Of a stretch of 64,000 nucleotides of DNA, positions 1 through 8,642 are shown in pieces (within the stretch, counting starts at the first letter, position 1; each line of letters begins with the position of its first letter). The position numbers and the translations under genes are program-made. The DNA is taken from contig JAAYAX010000011.1 in NCBI GenBank assembly GCA_012719175.1, positions 62,001 to 126,000 of the forward strand, given 5' to 3'. The DNA is from Methanomassiliicoccus sp. Lineage in GTDB: Archaea > Thermoplasmatota > Thermoplasmata > Methanomassiliicoccales > Methanomassiliicoccaceae. The notes beneath the pieces were generated by a model. It saw only the letters and a list, made by a program, of their open reading frames with translations, did no database searches and was not told the origin of the DNA.

Positions 1-268
1 TGCTCTTCTCCACCGAGATGCCGGTCCCGATGCCCACAATTGCCTTGGCGTTGGTGGCCACCTTGGCGAACACGAAGGAATTGCCGCCGATCGGCACCAG
101 CAGCTCGTCGCCTTCCTTGGCGTTCTGGAACTGGTTCAAGGTCTCCCTCGCCCTTCCCAGCTCCTCCAGGGAGAGCTGAATGAGCTGCTGGTTCTCCGCG
201 ATGCTCTCCAACTGGGCCCGAAAGAGCTCCAGTGTGGACATCGCCTGCCGCAGCTCCTGCTCGTTCAT
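1..268 (-). CDS. pfdA: Prefoldin subunit alpha (3' end outside the window)
   Basis: Reading the minus strand from the ATG at 268 gives MNEQELRQAMSTLELFRAQL, a heptad-rich helix, then a segment with DELLVPIGGNSFVFAKV and VGIGTGISVEK, which is the beta-hairpin part typical of the alpha subunit of the archaeal prefoldin chaperone. Prefoldin captures unfolded proteins in the cytosol and passes them to the thermosome. The start overlaps the stop of the L18a/LX gene as ATGA, so the two are translationally coupled; this pairing is common in archaeal ribosomal operons. The second half of the coiled coil lies beyond base 1. Confidence 0.9.
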   Translation of the reverse strand, partial: MNEQELRQAMSTLELFRAQLESIAENQQLIQLSLEELGRARETLNQFQNAKEGDELLVPIGGNSFVFAKVATNAKAIVGIGTGISVEKS

Positions 269-498
269 CAGTGACCCTCAGCGAGGTACTTTACAGTGTG
301 GCTGATGATCTCATCGCCCTGTATGGACTTGATCTCGGCGATCCTGATCTGCGTGCGGTTGAGCTTGTGGCGGCTTCCCAAGTTAGAATAGATCTGCTCG
401 GTGACACCGGCCTCATTCTCAGCGGCGATCTCGATGCTGAACTTCTGCCAGCTGAACTTTCCGGTCTTGAACTCACCGTTAGCGCGATAGGCCTTCAT
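268..498 (-). CDS. rpl18a: 50S ribosomal protein L18a/L20e (LX)
   Basis: The 76-residue product starts MKAYRANGEFKTGKFSWQKF and contains the family signature of an N-terminal beta strand with a GxFKTG-like turn, then SNLGSRHKLNRTQIRIAEIK. Length and sequence match the short archaeal L18a/LX protein of the large ribosomal subunit. It sits directly upstream of prefoldin alpha with a 4-base overlap. Archaea usually place this gene after L31e, L39e and eIF6, which would lie elsewhere here because a plus-strand gene follows at 569. Confidence 0.93.
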   Translation of the reverse strand: MKAYRANGEFKTGKFSWQKFSIEIAAENEAGVTEQIYSNLGSRHKLNRTQIRIAEIKSIQGDEIISHTVKYLAEGH

Positions 499-568
499 AT
501 AAATCCTCTATCCTCGGAATGTAATCACTCCAATAAACCTTTTGGTATAGCAGGTCCTTGGCGCTCAT

Positions 569-1399
569 GTGGCCACCAGGGTTACCTTCTACCGTCCTGG
601 AAAGAGCTTTCCAGCGTTCTCCGTGACCGGCGAAGGGTGCTCGCTGCAGTGCGATCACTGCCGGGGGAGATACCTTCAGGGCATGCGACCCGCCCTCGAC
701 CCTGACGAGCTGGAGCGGGCGGCGGCGAGGCTGTCATTCGAGGGTGGGAGGGGCTTCCTGCTCAGCGGGGGCTGCGACCGCCGGGGCAGGGTGCCGCTCG
801 GCGACTTTTCTGGCGCCGTCCGCCGCATCAGGGCCACCACTGGCCTGCAGGTGAACGTTCACCCCGGGCTCCTGGACGAGGAGGACGCGGCGGCGGTCAT
901 CTCGAGCGGGGCGGAAGCGTTCTCCGTAGATGTCGTGCAGGACCCTCTCACCATCTCCGGAACGCTGCACCTTCAGGCGTCCCCCCGTGACTACTGCCGC
1001 ACCATGGAGCTGCTCGAGCCCACGGGGCGGCTGGTCCCCCACGTGTGCGTGGGCCTGCAGTCCGAGAGGGGGGAGGAGGGCACACTGGAAACTATCTCCG
1101 CGCACAGCGTCCGCGCCCTCATCATCCTGGGCCTCATGGGGGCCAGGGGTACGATGTATGAGCATAGGTCCGTCCCCCCGGAACGATTGGTCCGCGCCGT
1201 GGGCAAGGCGGTCGCCACCGTCCCCGCCCCGGTCCTCCTGGGCTGCATGCGCCCAAGAGGTCAGTGGGAGGTGGAGGTGCAGGCCATCGAGGATGGGGCC
1301 GCGGGGGTGGTGAACCCCTCCCCACGGACGGTGCAGTGGGCCCTTGACCAAGGCTATCGCGTGGAGAACGTTCCCAGCTGCTGCGCCCTTCACTTGTAG
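569..1399 (+). CDS. Radical SAM protein of archaeal type
   Basis: A 276-residue protein with the radical SAM iron-sulfur motif CSLQCDHC (CxxxCxxC) at about residues 24-31, followed by LSGGCDRRGRVPL, the usual SAM-binding GGE-like loop. The rest fits a TIM-barrel with QVNVHPGLLDEED and SVDVVQD strands. It resembles the archaeal biotin-synthase-like radical SAM group (COG1856 type), some members of which act in lipoate synthesis; that link is from general knowledge and not shown here. The C-terminus ends with a Cys pair (SCCALHL), as if a second metal site or disulfide were possible. Its 3' end overlaps the convergent membrane-protein gene by 10 bases. The substrate is unknown. Confidence 0.75.
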   Translation: MATRVTFYRPGKSFPAFSVTGEGCSLQCDHCRGRYLQGMRPALDPDELERAAARLSFEGGRGFLLSGGCDRRGRVPLGDFSGAVRRIRATTGLQVNVHPGLLDEEDAAAVISSGAEAFSVDVVQDPLTISGTLHLQASPRDYCRTMELLEPTGRLVPHVCVGLQSERGEEGTLETISAHSVRALIILGLMGARGTMYEHRSVPPERLVRAVGKAVATVPAPVLLGCMRPRGQWEVEVQAIEDGAAGVVNPSPRTVQWALDQGYRVENVPSCCALHL

Positions 1400-2199
1400 A
1401 TGGCGCCCTTGGTGAACTGCTTCCGGGTCTGGTAGGCGAAAGCGACCCATCCCGAGTAGGCGGCGATGAACGCCAGCGCGAACAGAGTGACGAAGGCAAC
1501 GAAGGTGGGCGAGGGCGTCCGGTGCACGGTATAGGACACTTCCACGGGGTTCTCGGGATCTACGACGATATAGTACATGCCGAAAGGTGTCTGGGGAAAC
1601 TCCAGTTCCACCCCCGCCGACGTTTCTGTGGTGGTCATGACGGCATACTGCCGCAGCTCATCAGCGTCACCCTTGTACGACATATAGTTGGAGTCGGAGA
1701 TGATGATGACCTCGGCCCCCGACGCGCTGTCCAACCATATGTGATCGACGGTGGTGAGGCCCAGGGGGTCACGGTTGTTGAACGGGGCCGCCGTGGTGGT
1801 GGTGCCCGTCTCACTGGAAAAGTTGGCCACGGCGTTGGCCAGGAACGGCGCCACCACTATGACGAGTACGGCGCCGGATATGGCGATGATGATGAGGCTG
1901 CGGTAGATGGAGGTCTTGAGCATGTAGGACTTGGCGCTCTGGCTCTTCATGTGCTTCAGTTCCAGATAGCGGAAGAAGAACCCCTCCACACCCACGATCA
2001 GGGCCATCAATATGATGAAGTACAGGATGGAACCGATGTTGAAGTAGAACGGCTTCACCTGGACCTCCCCGCCCAGCGCCGTCAGCAGTGCGACCGCTAG
2101 CAGGACGATGGCGACCTGTACCAGCATGAGCTTCTTCTTGGTCGCGCGGACGTGGGTCAGATGAACTCCACCCTCCAACGCTTCCCGGTTCAATCCCAT
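1390..2199 (-). CDS. Membrane protein with an extracellular beta domain, unknown function
   Basis: From the ATG at 2199 the product is about 269 residues. It has three N-terminal hydrophobic helices (near VQVAIVLLAVALLTAL, SILYFIILMALIVGVEGFFF and SLIIIAISGAVLVIVVAPFL), then a soluble stretch of roughly 100 residues with the look of an extracellular beta sandwich, and a last helix near FVAFVTLFALAFIAAYSGWV before a basic tail. A TATA-like AGATATTTATC lies about 30 bases upstream of the ATG at 2199, which favours that start over an in-frame TTG at 2223. I do not recognise the family. It converges on the radical SAM gene with a 10-base overlap. Confidence 0.65.
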   Translation of the reverse strand: MGLNREALEGGVHLTHVRATKKKLMLVQVAIVLLAVALLTALGGEVQVKPFYFNIGSILYFIILMALIVGVEGFFFRYLELKHMKSQSAKSYMLKTSIYRSLIIIAISGAVLVIVVAPFLANAVANFSSETGTTTTAAPFNNRDPLGLTTVDHIWLDSASGAEVIIISDSNYMSYKGDADELRQYAVMTTTETSAGVELEFPQTPFGMYYIVVDPENPVEVSYTVHRTPSPTFVAFVTLFALAFIAAYSGWVAFAYQTRKQFTKGAIYK

Positions 2200-2271
2200 A
2201 AGAATCGTGCGAAAATTATACAATGCAGATAAATATCTTTGCTCCTGACTCCTCTCTCTGGATATTATCGT

Positions 2272-3489
2272 TCACTCCTCCGGGGGGACCTCCAGAGTGG
2301 CCATGCGGCGGCCTATCATGAAGATCGCCGCATACGTCGGCACCTCGCATATTCCTTGCACGCGGAAACGCTCGCCCTTGATCTCGACCTCGGCGGGCCG
2401 GGGCACGTAGACCTCGATCGGCCGTTCGGGGAAGATGTCGGGCACGGCATCGCGCAGAGGGTCAAAGGAGCTCAGCTGCTCTCGGCTCATGGGTGTGACC
2501 CTGAGGCCGGTCTTCCCATGCAGGGAGAGGGGCAGGCGGATCAGTCGCTTGATGTCACTGGTCACCGGCTCATCGATCTCCGCCGTGAACCGGGGCTTGA
2601 CCTCCACCTCCAGGAGGCGGAGGAACAGGTCCAGATGCCTCCGGTCGGTGAAGCTCGAGAAGGCGTTGCCAGAGAGCATAAGGTCCGCGCCCTCCCTGCT
2701 CCCGCTCTTGGAGTACAGGTCCCGCAGCATCCCCTGGATCATGGTGTCCGATTCCTGGGCCAGCGTGGGCAGCCGCGCCCGCAGGTCATCCAGGTCCCGG
2801 GAGCGCATCTCCTCCACCAGCCATACGATGCCGTCGCGCATCCTCCGACGCCACCCCCCGGAGCTGATGGACGGAATGCTGCGCACCCTGCTCTCCTGGG
2901 CCCCGGCACGGAACGTCTTCACATTGGTGATCCGCTCCGGGAACACCCACTCCATGTTCAGGTCGGTGCCCGCTATGTAGTCCACGATCTCCCGCCGCTC
3001 GTGGCTGCGGAGCGTGGCCAGTCTGGCATCGACCACGTGGATATGGTAGCCCCGACCGCCGGAGAAGACGATCTTTAGGTGCGACACGTCCAGGCCTAGG
3101 TCCCCCAGCAGGAAGTCGTCCAGGAGGCGGAGCAGCTCCACCTTGATGCGCGCCAGCATCTCCGCGTAGGTTAGCGTCTCCGCGCCCTTGACGTGGTCGG
3201 CATCGAGGTCGAACACCACGTCTGCCCCCAGCCATTTCTTCTCCTCCATGGTGGCCGCGGCGGGCAGCTGGTAGTACGCAGAGGAGTAGTAGGTATGGGA
3301 CGGCACCTGCCCCTGCAGGAAGGAGTGCAGCTGGCCCACCTCCCCGAACCCCAGATGCCTCTGGACGTAGTCCCGGTCGAAGAACATGAACCCGAACTCC
3401 CTCCGGTCCAGCCTCTCCGGTGCCCTGGGGGGACGGCTCTGGTAGTACCGCTGGAACCATCCCCTCATGAATGCCTGGTCGGGGCCCAT
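2272..3489 (-). CDS. priS: DNA primase small subunit PriS
   Basis: The 405-residue protein carries the archaeo-eukaryotic primase signatures: the catalytic acidic motif in DVVFDLDADH and the nucleotide-binding SGGRGYHIHV motif, followed by a long C-terminal region typical of archaeal PriS. It synthesises RNA/DNA primers at replication forks together with PriL, which is not in this window. Length is normal for archaeal PriS. It is a single-gene unit here, 48 bases or more from its neighbours, and is transcribed away from the plus-strand gene at 3583. The start chosen is the first ATG; a second in-frame ATG lies seven codons in. Confidence 0.95.
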   Translation of the reverse strand: MGPDQAFMRGWFQRYYQSRPPRAPERLDRREFGFMFFDRDYVQRHLGFGEVGQLHSFLQGQVPSHTYYSSAYYQLPAAATMEEKKWLGADVVFDLDADHVKGAETLTYAEMLARIKVELLRLLDDFLLGDLGLDVSHLKIVFSGGRGYHIHVVDARLATLRSHERREIVDYIAGTDLNMEWVFPERITNVKTFRAGAQESRVRSIPSISSGGWRRRMRDGIVWLVEEMRSRDLDDLRARLPTLAQESDTMIQGMLRDLYSKSGSREGADLMLSGNAFSSFTDRRHLDLFLRLLEVEVKPRFTAEIDEPVTSDIKRLIRLPLSLHGKTGLRVTPMSREQLSSFDPLRDAVPDIFPERPIEVYVPRPAEVEIKGERFRVQGICEVPTYAAIFMIGRRMATLEVPPEE

Positions 3490-3582
3490 GGGGCTAAGAA
3501 CGCTTCCGCATTATTAGAAATGCGGTAGTCAGGGCGCGGATGGACGAAATCATAATTACCACCAGGCTGGGATTCAGCCCCC

Positions 3583-4035
3583 ATGATAGCCTACATCTCG
3601 CTCGAGTACTCCAGTGACGGCCCCTCCCCCTCCGACATCGATCAGATGTTGGAATCGGCGGGACTGCGGCGCCAGGGCGCGTTCTACTATCTGGAGGTAC
3701 GCAGCGAGGATGAGCTGGCACCCGCCCTTGACCGCCTTCACATATCGCTCAAAGGCAGCGGGGTGCGCTACCGCCTCTCCGAGGTCCGGGAACAGGACGC
3801 TCCCGCGGCCGGGGGGACCGTCAGCAGGGAGAGCATGGACGTCATCGCCGCCCAGCTGCGGGACACCGGGGGCTCCAACATCCAGGAGCTCCAGTTCAGC
3901 ACCTCCATGGAGGAAGAGGAGCTGGAAAGGGCGTTGGACAAGCTCATCGAGGAGGGGCGGGTGATGGCGCATTTCGAGGGGACGACCACCATCTACCATT
4001 ACGCCGGCCCCATGCTCCGCTCCCTCTGCCGCTGA
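3583..4035 (+). CDS. Hypothetical protein with a C-terminal winged-helix-like half
   Basis: 150 residues, start ATG at 3583. The N-terminal half (MIAYISLEYSSDG...) has alternating strands and helices. After an acidic/Gly linker near residue 85, the second half (MDVIAAQLRDTGGSNIQEL then EEELERALDKLIEEGRVMAHF) has the spacing of a helix-turn-helix followed by a wing, so it could bind nucleic acid. No family was recognised. It lies alone between PriS and HtpX. Confidence 0.5.
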   Translation: MIAYISLEYSSDGPSPSDIDQMLESAGLRRQGAFYYLEVRSEDELAPALDRLHISLKGSGVRYRLSEVREQDAPAAGGTVSRESMDVIAAQLRDTGGSNIQELQFSTSMEEEELERALDKLIEEGRVMAHFEGTTTIYHYAGPMLRSLCR

Positions 4036-4132
4036 CCCGTCCACGAGGCGGACGCGGGCATGCCAGCGCTCAAAAAGAGAACGCCTTCCTAACAACGCGC
4101 CTCACCGGGAGCATACCATTCATTCGACAACG

Positions 4133-4139
4133 ATTTATA
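4133..4139 (+). promoter_or_regulatory. TATA box for htpX
   Basis: The sequence ATTTATA lies about 45 bases upstream of the ATG at 4181. With the usual archaeal spacing of about 25 bases, transcription would start near 4160-4165, which places the GTG at 4145 outside the transcript and supports the ATG at 4181 as the start of htpX. Confidence 0.45.
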
Positions 4140-4180
4140 CTCCTGTGATAGTCTATTGGAACTTTGCAGGTGTTAGTAAC

Positions 4181-5062
4181 ATGGGAGCGGCCTCCGCTAA
4201 TCTACGTGTATTCATGATGTTCGCGGTCCTGACGGTGATCTTCGTCGTCGTAGGATGGGCCGTCGGCACATACTTTGTGGGCAACTGGGTCCTGGGAGCC
4301 TTGGTGTTCCTGGTGTTTGCCGCGGTCATGAACTTCGTGTCGTACTTCTTCTCCTCCAAGATCGTTCTGGCGTCCTACCGGGCCAAGGTGGTGACCGAGG
4401 CCGATTCACCTCGGCTGTACCGTATCGTGAGGTCCATCGCCTCCACCGCCGATCTCCCCATGCCCAAGGTCGCCATCGTGCCCTCGCAGACCCCCAACGC
4501 CTTCGCCACGGGGCGCAACCCCAAGAACGCCACCGTCGCTGCCACGGAAGGCATCCTCCAGCTGCTCAACGATGACGAGCTGACCGGAGTGCTGGCGCAC
4601 GAGATGGCGCACGTCAAGAACCATGATATGCTGGTCATGACCGTGGCCTCCACCCTGGCCGGGGCCATCTCCTTCGCCTCCCGCACCCTCCTCTATGGCT
4701 CCATGTTCGGAGGGGGCGGTGACCGCGACAACAGCGGCTTCATAATCGCCCTAGTGGTCGCCATAACCGCGCCCATAGCGGCCATGCTGGTGCAGCTGGC
4801 GGTGTCGCGCAGCCGGGAGTACAAGGCCGACTACGAGGGCGCCATGATGATCGGCCGACCCATGTCGCTGGCCAAGGCCCTCAGGAAGCTGGAGGCCGGC
4901 AACAAGGCCAGGCCCATGACCGTAGGCAACCCCGCGTCGTCCAACCTATGGATCGTCAACCCCTTCTCCGCGAAGGGGCTGGCCAACCTGTTCGCGACCC
5001 ACCCCCCCATGGACGAGAGGATACGCCGCCTCGAGGCCATGGCCGGCGGTATAAGGTTCTGA
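4181..5062 (+). CDS. htpX: HtpX-type membrane zinc metalloprotease (M48)
   Basis: About 293 residues. Two N-terminal membrane helices (FMMFAVLTVIFVVVGWAV and WVLGALVFLVFAAVMNFV) are followed by the catalytic zinc motif HEMAHVKNHD (HExxH) and a further membrane region, then the downstream zinc ligand region SREYKADYEGA. The conserved FATGRNPKNATVAAT segment before the active site is also typical of HtpX. It degrades misfolded membrane proteins on the cytoplasmic face. The upstream GTG at 4145 would add 12 non-conserved residues; the TATA position argues against it. It converges on the PHP gene only 5 bases away. Confidence 0.93.
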   Translation: MGAASANLRVFMMFAVLTVIFVVVGWAVGTYFVGNWVLGALVFLVFAAVMNFVSYFFSSKIVLASYRAKVVTEADSPRLYRIVRSIASTADLPMPKVAIVPSQTPNAFATGRNPKNATVAATEGILQLLNDDELTGVLAHEMAHVKNHDMLVMTVASTLAGAISFASRTLLYGSMFGGGGDRDNSGFIIALVVAITAPIAAMLVQLAVSRSREYKADYEGAMMIGRPMSLAKALRKLEAGNKARPMTVGNPASSNLWIVNPFSAKGLANLFATHPPMDERIRRLEAMAGGIRF

Positions 5063-5067
5063 GCCGG

Positions 5068-5736
5068 TCAGCGCACCACGAGGTCGTCCATCAGCCCCAC
5101 CCGCCGAAGGAAATGGTACGCCTTGTCGAGGTTGTAGACCTCGGCGAGGCTGTGATGGACGTCCGTGCCTACCGACACCAGGACCTTCCCGGTGAACGCC
5201 TGGTAGTACCTTTCGGCCCTCTCCCAGAACATAAGGCCGTCCCGTTTGTACGGCCACGCGGTGTTGACCTCCACGAAGATGTCGAACGTGGAGAGGTAAT
5301 CGGCCACCGCCTCCGGGCCCCAGGGAGCGAAGTTCTTCTCCAGGTCGTTGTGCGCCAGCCCGCAGGGTACGTTGATGTCCTTCAGCAGCGGCTCCAGGTT
5401 CTCCAGTGACGTACCTTCCTTGGTCTGCACGAACTCGAAGAGCACGTAGTCCAGGCGGTTCAGGTCGTCGATGGGCAGGCTCTCCAGGTCGCAGTGGTCC
5501 GGCCGGGTGTCGATCTCCACCCCGGCGAGCACATCGATGTGACGGTGCCTCCGCCCCAGCTCCCGCAGGACATCTATGTAGTTACCGAGGTCGCCGGCGA
5601 ACATGGAGCGGCACTTGTCCGTCATGAGGTGGTCGGTTATGCCGATGTGCGAGAGGTGGTGCTCCGCCGCGGTGATGATGATCTGCTCCGCTGTGAAGTC
5701 CCCGTCCGAGAACCTCGTGTGCGTGTGCAGGTTCAT
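5068..5736 (-). CDS. PHP-domain phosphoesterase
   Basis: 222 residues starting at the ATG at 5736 (MNLHTHTRFSDGDF). The HTHTRFSDG motif and IGITDHLM are the first two metal-binding motifs of the PHP family; VEIDTRP, GLAHND and GTDVHHS later in the protein supply further His/Asp ligands. Members are histidinol phosphatases or trinuclear-metal phosphoesterases acting on nucleotides. The start overlaps the stop of the upstream hps-rraA gene as ATGA, so the two are co-translated; an ATG at 5754 is also in frame but is less consistent with this coupling. The substrate cannot be told from sequence. Confidence 0.8.
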   Translation of the reverse strand: MNLHTHTRFSDGDFTAEQIIITAAEHHLSHIGITDHLMTDKCRSMFAGDLGNYIDVLRELGRRHRHIDVLAGVEIDTRPDHCDLESLPIDDLNRLDYVLFEFVQTKEGTSLENLEPLLKDINVPCGLAHNDLEKNFAPWGPEAVADYLSTFDIFVEVNTAWPYKRDGLMFWERAERYYQAFTGKVLVSVGTDVHHSLAEVYNLDKAYHFLRRVGLMDDLVVR

Positions 5737-7031
5737 CAACGGATCTGTTCCCATTTCTCCAGCTCCTGGACCTTGGACAGCGTTCCCCCGCGCTTGATCT
5801 CCTCGCGGATGCGGACCTCCCTCTCCGCCACGTCCACCGCGCGGTTGGCGATCTCCACCGCCCTCTCCTGGGGGATGACCACCACCCCGCTCTCGTCCCC
5901 CACGATCCAGTCCCCGGTGCGGACGAGCTGCTCGCCGCACACGATCTCATGCCCGATGCCGCCGTAGCCCTTGGGCTCCCCGGCGTTGGGGGCGATGTAA
6001 CGGGAGAAGGCTGGGAACCCCATCTCGAAGATGGCGTCCACGTCCCGCAGCGCGCCCTCGATGACCACGCCGCGGACCCCCTTGCTGCGGCAGCTCCACG
6101 CCGCCAGCTCCCCGAAGCAGGCGATCTCGGAGCCCCCTGCATCGATGACCAGGACGTCCCCCTCCTCGGCACGGTCGATCGCTTCCACGGGCTTGGCCCA
6201 GTCCCCCTTGGAGGTCTGCACCGTCAGGGCCCGGCCGATCATCTTGACGCCATGATCGATGCGCGGGTGTATCAGCCTCATCACCCCGGCCTTGTGCATG
6301 GCATCGGCGACGTTGCAGGTGGAGACCTTTGACAGAGCAAGGGCGATCTCCCCCTCTCCGTACTTCTTGGACGTGGTGCCGGCGATAGCCTCACCAGAGG
6401 CCATGGCCTCCTTGACGCGCCGCGCGGCCCCGGCCACGTCCTCGGCCTTGATGATGTTGCCCCCCACGATGATGACCGACGCTCCCGCCGCGAGCAGCGC
6501 CGGGGCCGTCTCCGAGGTGATCCCCCCGGCCACCGCCACCGGTATGCCCACCGCGCTGGACACCCTTTTCACGAGGTCAGCTGGCGCGGCCCCGCCCTTC
6601 ATCTGCTCATCGATCCCCACGTGCAGGCACACCAGCGACGCGCCCAGCTCCTCGGCCCTCCTGGCCCGGGAGACCTTGTCCTCCGTGCCGATGAGGTCCA
6701 CCATGACCTTGGCGCCGTACTGCCGGGCGGAGAGCACCGCCTCGTGAACGGTCCCGTCGTCAGCGAGGCCGAGCACGCTGATGACGTCGGCCCCGGCCTT
6801 GGCGGCGATCTCCACCTCAAAGGAGCCGACGTCCATGGTCTTCATGTCCGCCACGATCACGTGCCCCGGGAACGCCTTCTTAAGCTGACGCAGCGCGTCC
6901 GCACCCTCGGACTTGATGAGCGGGGTCCCCGCCTCGATCCAATCCGCTCCCCCCTCCACCGCCTCGGAGGCTATCTCCAAGGCCCGTTTCAGGTGCATGA
7001 GGTCCAGAGCCACCTGCAAGACCGGTCTCAT
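5736..7031 (-). CDS. Bifunctional 3-hexulose-6-phosphate synthase / RraA-like protein
   Basis: 431 residues in two domains. Residues about 1-215 are a phosphate-binding TIM barrel of the OMP-decarboxylase superfamily with the HPS signature VIVADMKTMD, GAD-VSVLG and the phosphate loop VAGGITSETAP and IIVGGNI. Residues about 225-395 match the RraA/HMG-aldolase family (STCNVADAMHKAGVM, RALTVQTSKGD, GDVLVIDAGGS, GVVIEGALRD). HPS condenses ribulose 5-phosphate and formaldehyde; in archaea lacking the oxidative pentose phosphate pathway it runs in reverse to make ribulose 5-phosphate. The same fusion is known in other archaea and bacteria. The RraA-like part may act as an aldolase or scaffold. An in-frame GTG at 7043 is an alternative start. 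Confidence 0.88.
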   Translation of the reverse strand: MRPVLQVALDLMHLKRALEIASEAVEGGADWIEAGTPLIKSEGADALRQLKKAFPGHVIVADMKTMDVGSFEVEIAAKAGADVISVLGLADDGTVHEAVLSARQYGAKVMVDLIGTEDKVSRARRAEELGASLVCLHVGIDEQMKGGAAPADLVKRVSSAVGIPVAVAGGITSETAPALLAAGASVIIVGGNIIKAEDVAGAARRVKEAMASGEAIAGTTSKKYGEGEIALALSKVSTCNVADAMHKAGVMRLIHPRIDHGVKMIGRALTVQTSKGDWAKPVEAIDRAEEGDVLVIDAGGSEIACFGELAAWSCRSKGVRGVVIEGALRDVDAIFEMGFPAFSRYIAPNAGEPKGYGGIGHEIVCGEQLVRTGDWIVGDESGVVVIPQERAVEIANRAVDVAEREVRIREEIKRGGTLSKVQELEKWEQIR

Positions 7032-7195
7032 GACCTCCAGCACGCTCTGGAATCACTTAATCCTTTGGCGGCTCCGACCATGCTGTGATTTCCCCCGATA
7101 ATGATACATCCAGAGGTTCTTGTATAAGCTATCTATTTCAAAATATAATAATTAGCTCATTAATAATATTACCCCCCGGTCTCGTATCACATGTC

Positions 7196-7918
7196 ATGAA
7201 AGATACCGCGGTACGGGCCAGATGCGTCACCGGCATCGTAGGCCTGGACTCCATACTGGGGGGAGGCATACCCACCGGCAGCCTGGTGCTCGTCACCGGC
7301 GTCCCCGGCGTAGGTAAGACCTCGCTTGCCCTGGAGTTCGCCGTACGCGGTGCGGCCATGGGCGAGCGCTCCCTGGTGCTCACCACCGTGGAGAGGCCGG
7401 AGAAACTGATAGCGTCGGTACCGGAGTTCGACTTCTTCGACAACAGGCTCATGGAGAAGGGCATCCTGACCTTCCTGGAACTGAGCGACTTCCTGGACGG
7501 AAGCTCCATATCTGGGCGACCCGAGACCAGCGAGGAGTTCAGCAGGCTGGGGGAGAACATCTCCAAGTACATCCTGGAGCACAACATCAAGAGGCTGGTC
7601 ATCGACACCTACCACACCATCTTCTACGGCATCAAGGACGACTCCATCCCCCGGGACCTGCTGTTGACGCTGTCGGAAACGATGTACGTCAAGAACTGCA
7701 CCGGGATCCTGGTCGCGGATGCCAACCCCAGCACCAGCATCGAGAGCATCATCTCCGACGGGGTCATCATCCTCGGGAACCTGGAGAGGCGTTCGGACCT
7801 TCTGCGTACCATGCAGGTGTTAAAGATGAAGGCCACCTGTCACTCAAGAGCCAAGTACGTCATCGACCTCACCACCTGCGGCGTTCTCGTAACACCGCTG
7901 TTAAGAGGTGGACTATGA
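7196..7918 (+). CDS. KaiC-like RecA-superfamily ATPase
   Basis: 240 residues from ATG 7196 (MKDTAVRARCVTGIVGLD). The GLDSILGGGIPTGS entry segment and Walker A TGVPGVGKTS are those of KaiC/RadA-type ATPases; Walker B is at about KRLVIDTYHTI. Single KaiC domain, cytoplasmic. The stop overlaps the start of the next gene (ATGA at 7915), and a type IV pilin follows, a context reminiscent of ArlH/FlaH-like regulators of archaeal surface filaments. The role in pilus control is inferred. The AT-rich sequence 7130-7170 just upstream contains several TATA-like stretches. Confidence 0.8.
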   Translation: MKDTAVRARCVTGIVGLDSILGGGIPTGSLVLVTGVPGVGKTSLALEFAVRGAAMGERSLVLTTVERPEKLIASVPEFDFFDNRLMEKGILTFLELSDFLDGSSISGRPETSEEFSRLGENISKYILEHNIKRLVIDTYHTIFYGIKDDSIPRDLLLTLSETMYVKNCTGILVADANPSTSIESIISDGVIILGNLERRSDLLRTMQVLKMKATCHSRAKYVIDLTTCGVLVTPLLRGGL

Positions 7919-8496
7919 GCGAGGATGTCGGTTCTATAGTCGCAAAGCGCCTGAACGATGTGGGACCTTCAGTGGCAGTCGCTCTGGAGTTCCCCATGGG
8001 CTCCTACTTCGACGTGCTGCGTGGTCTGGTGGACGACTTCGCCCAAAGCCAGAAGGTCAGCTGCGTGTACATCACCTCCGCGGTGCCGGCTACGACCATA
8101 AATGCCTCTCTGGACGCGCTGGAGATCGACACCACCAACATCCTTTTCGTGGACACCATATCGCAGATGATAATGGGAGATATGGAGAGGATCTCCAACA
8201 AGATCATCTACGTGGAGAGCCCGACCGTTCTGGAGAACGTCATCCTCAAGGTAGACTTCCTCTCCCGCCGTCTCAAGGGGTCGCCCATGCTCGTTGTTGT
8301 AGACTCCATAAACTCGCTGGCGATCCACAACGACACCAAGATGCTGTCCGAGTTCCTTCATGTCCTCATTAGTGGGCTGAGCGCCAAGGAGGCCTATCCT
8401 GTTATACTTAGTATAAAGGAGCAGCTGCGCCCGGAGGTCCATGAGATGCTCAATCTGGTGTGCGATCAGGTCATCGACCTGGGGCACCCAGAGTAA
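7915..8496 (+). CDS. KaiC-like ATPase partner lacking Walker A
   Basis: 193 residues with a RecA-like pattern of strands (VAVALEFPMGSYFDVLRGLV, VSCVYITSAVPA, NILFVDTIS, MLVVVDSINSL) but no P-loop: the position where GxxGxGKT is expected reads EFPMGSYFD. A Walker B-like LVVVDS is kept. Such degenerate proteins occur beside functional KaiC-like ATPases in archaea and probably pair with them. Coupled to the gene at 7196 by a 4-base overlap, and followed by a pilin with its own promoter. Biochemical role unknown. Confidence 0.65.
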   Translation: MSEDVGSIVAKRLNDVGPSVAVALEFPMGSYFDVLRGLVDDFAQSQKVSCVYITSAVPATTINASLDALEIDTTNILFVDTISQMIMGDMERISNKIIYVESPTVLENVILKVDFLSRRLKGSPMLVVVDSINSLAIHNDTKMLSEFLHVLISGLSAKEAYPVILSIKEQLRPEVHEMLNLVCDQVIDLGHPE

Positions 8497-8576
8497 TCTC
8501 TATATCTTTTTATATTATATTAGAATCATTATCATTGCTGATTTCGAGAGCGATAGAAAGATATTCACAGCAAAAT

Positions 8577-8634
8577 GTTTATTAGCGCTACTAGGGTAGC
8601 TGATACTGGTAGCTTGTCTACCAAAGAATGGAGG
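8577..8634 (+). promoter_or_regulatory. TATA box, 5' UTR hairpin and ribosome-binding site of the pilin
   Basis: TGTTTATTA at 8577-8585 is a good TATA box. GGTAGC occurs twice 13 bases apart (8595-8600, 8608-8613); the second copy forms a perfect stem with CTACC at 8618-8622 around a 5-base loop. GGAGG at 8630-8634 is a strong Shine-Dalgarno 8 bases before the ATG at 8643. The stem just upstream of the ribosome-binding site could tune translation of an abundant structural protein. Confidence 0.45.
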
Positions 8635-8642
8635 ACTATACA

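Noticed and set aside
4145-4180. GTG start for htpX at 4145
   Set aside because: The predicted transcription start near 4160 lies after it, and the extra residues are not family-like.
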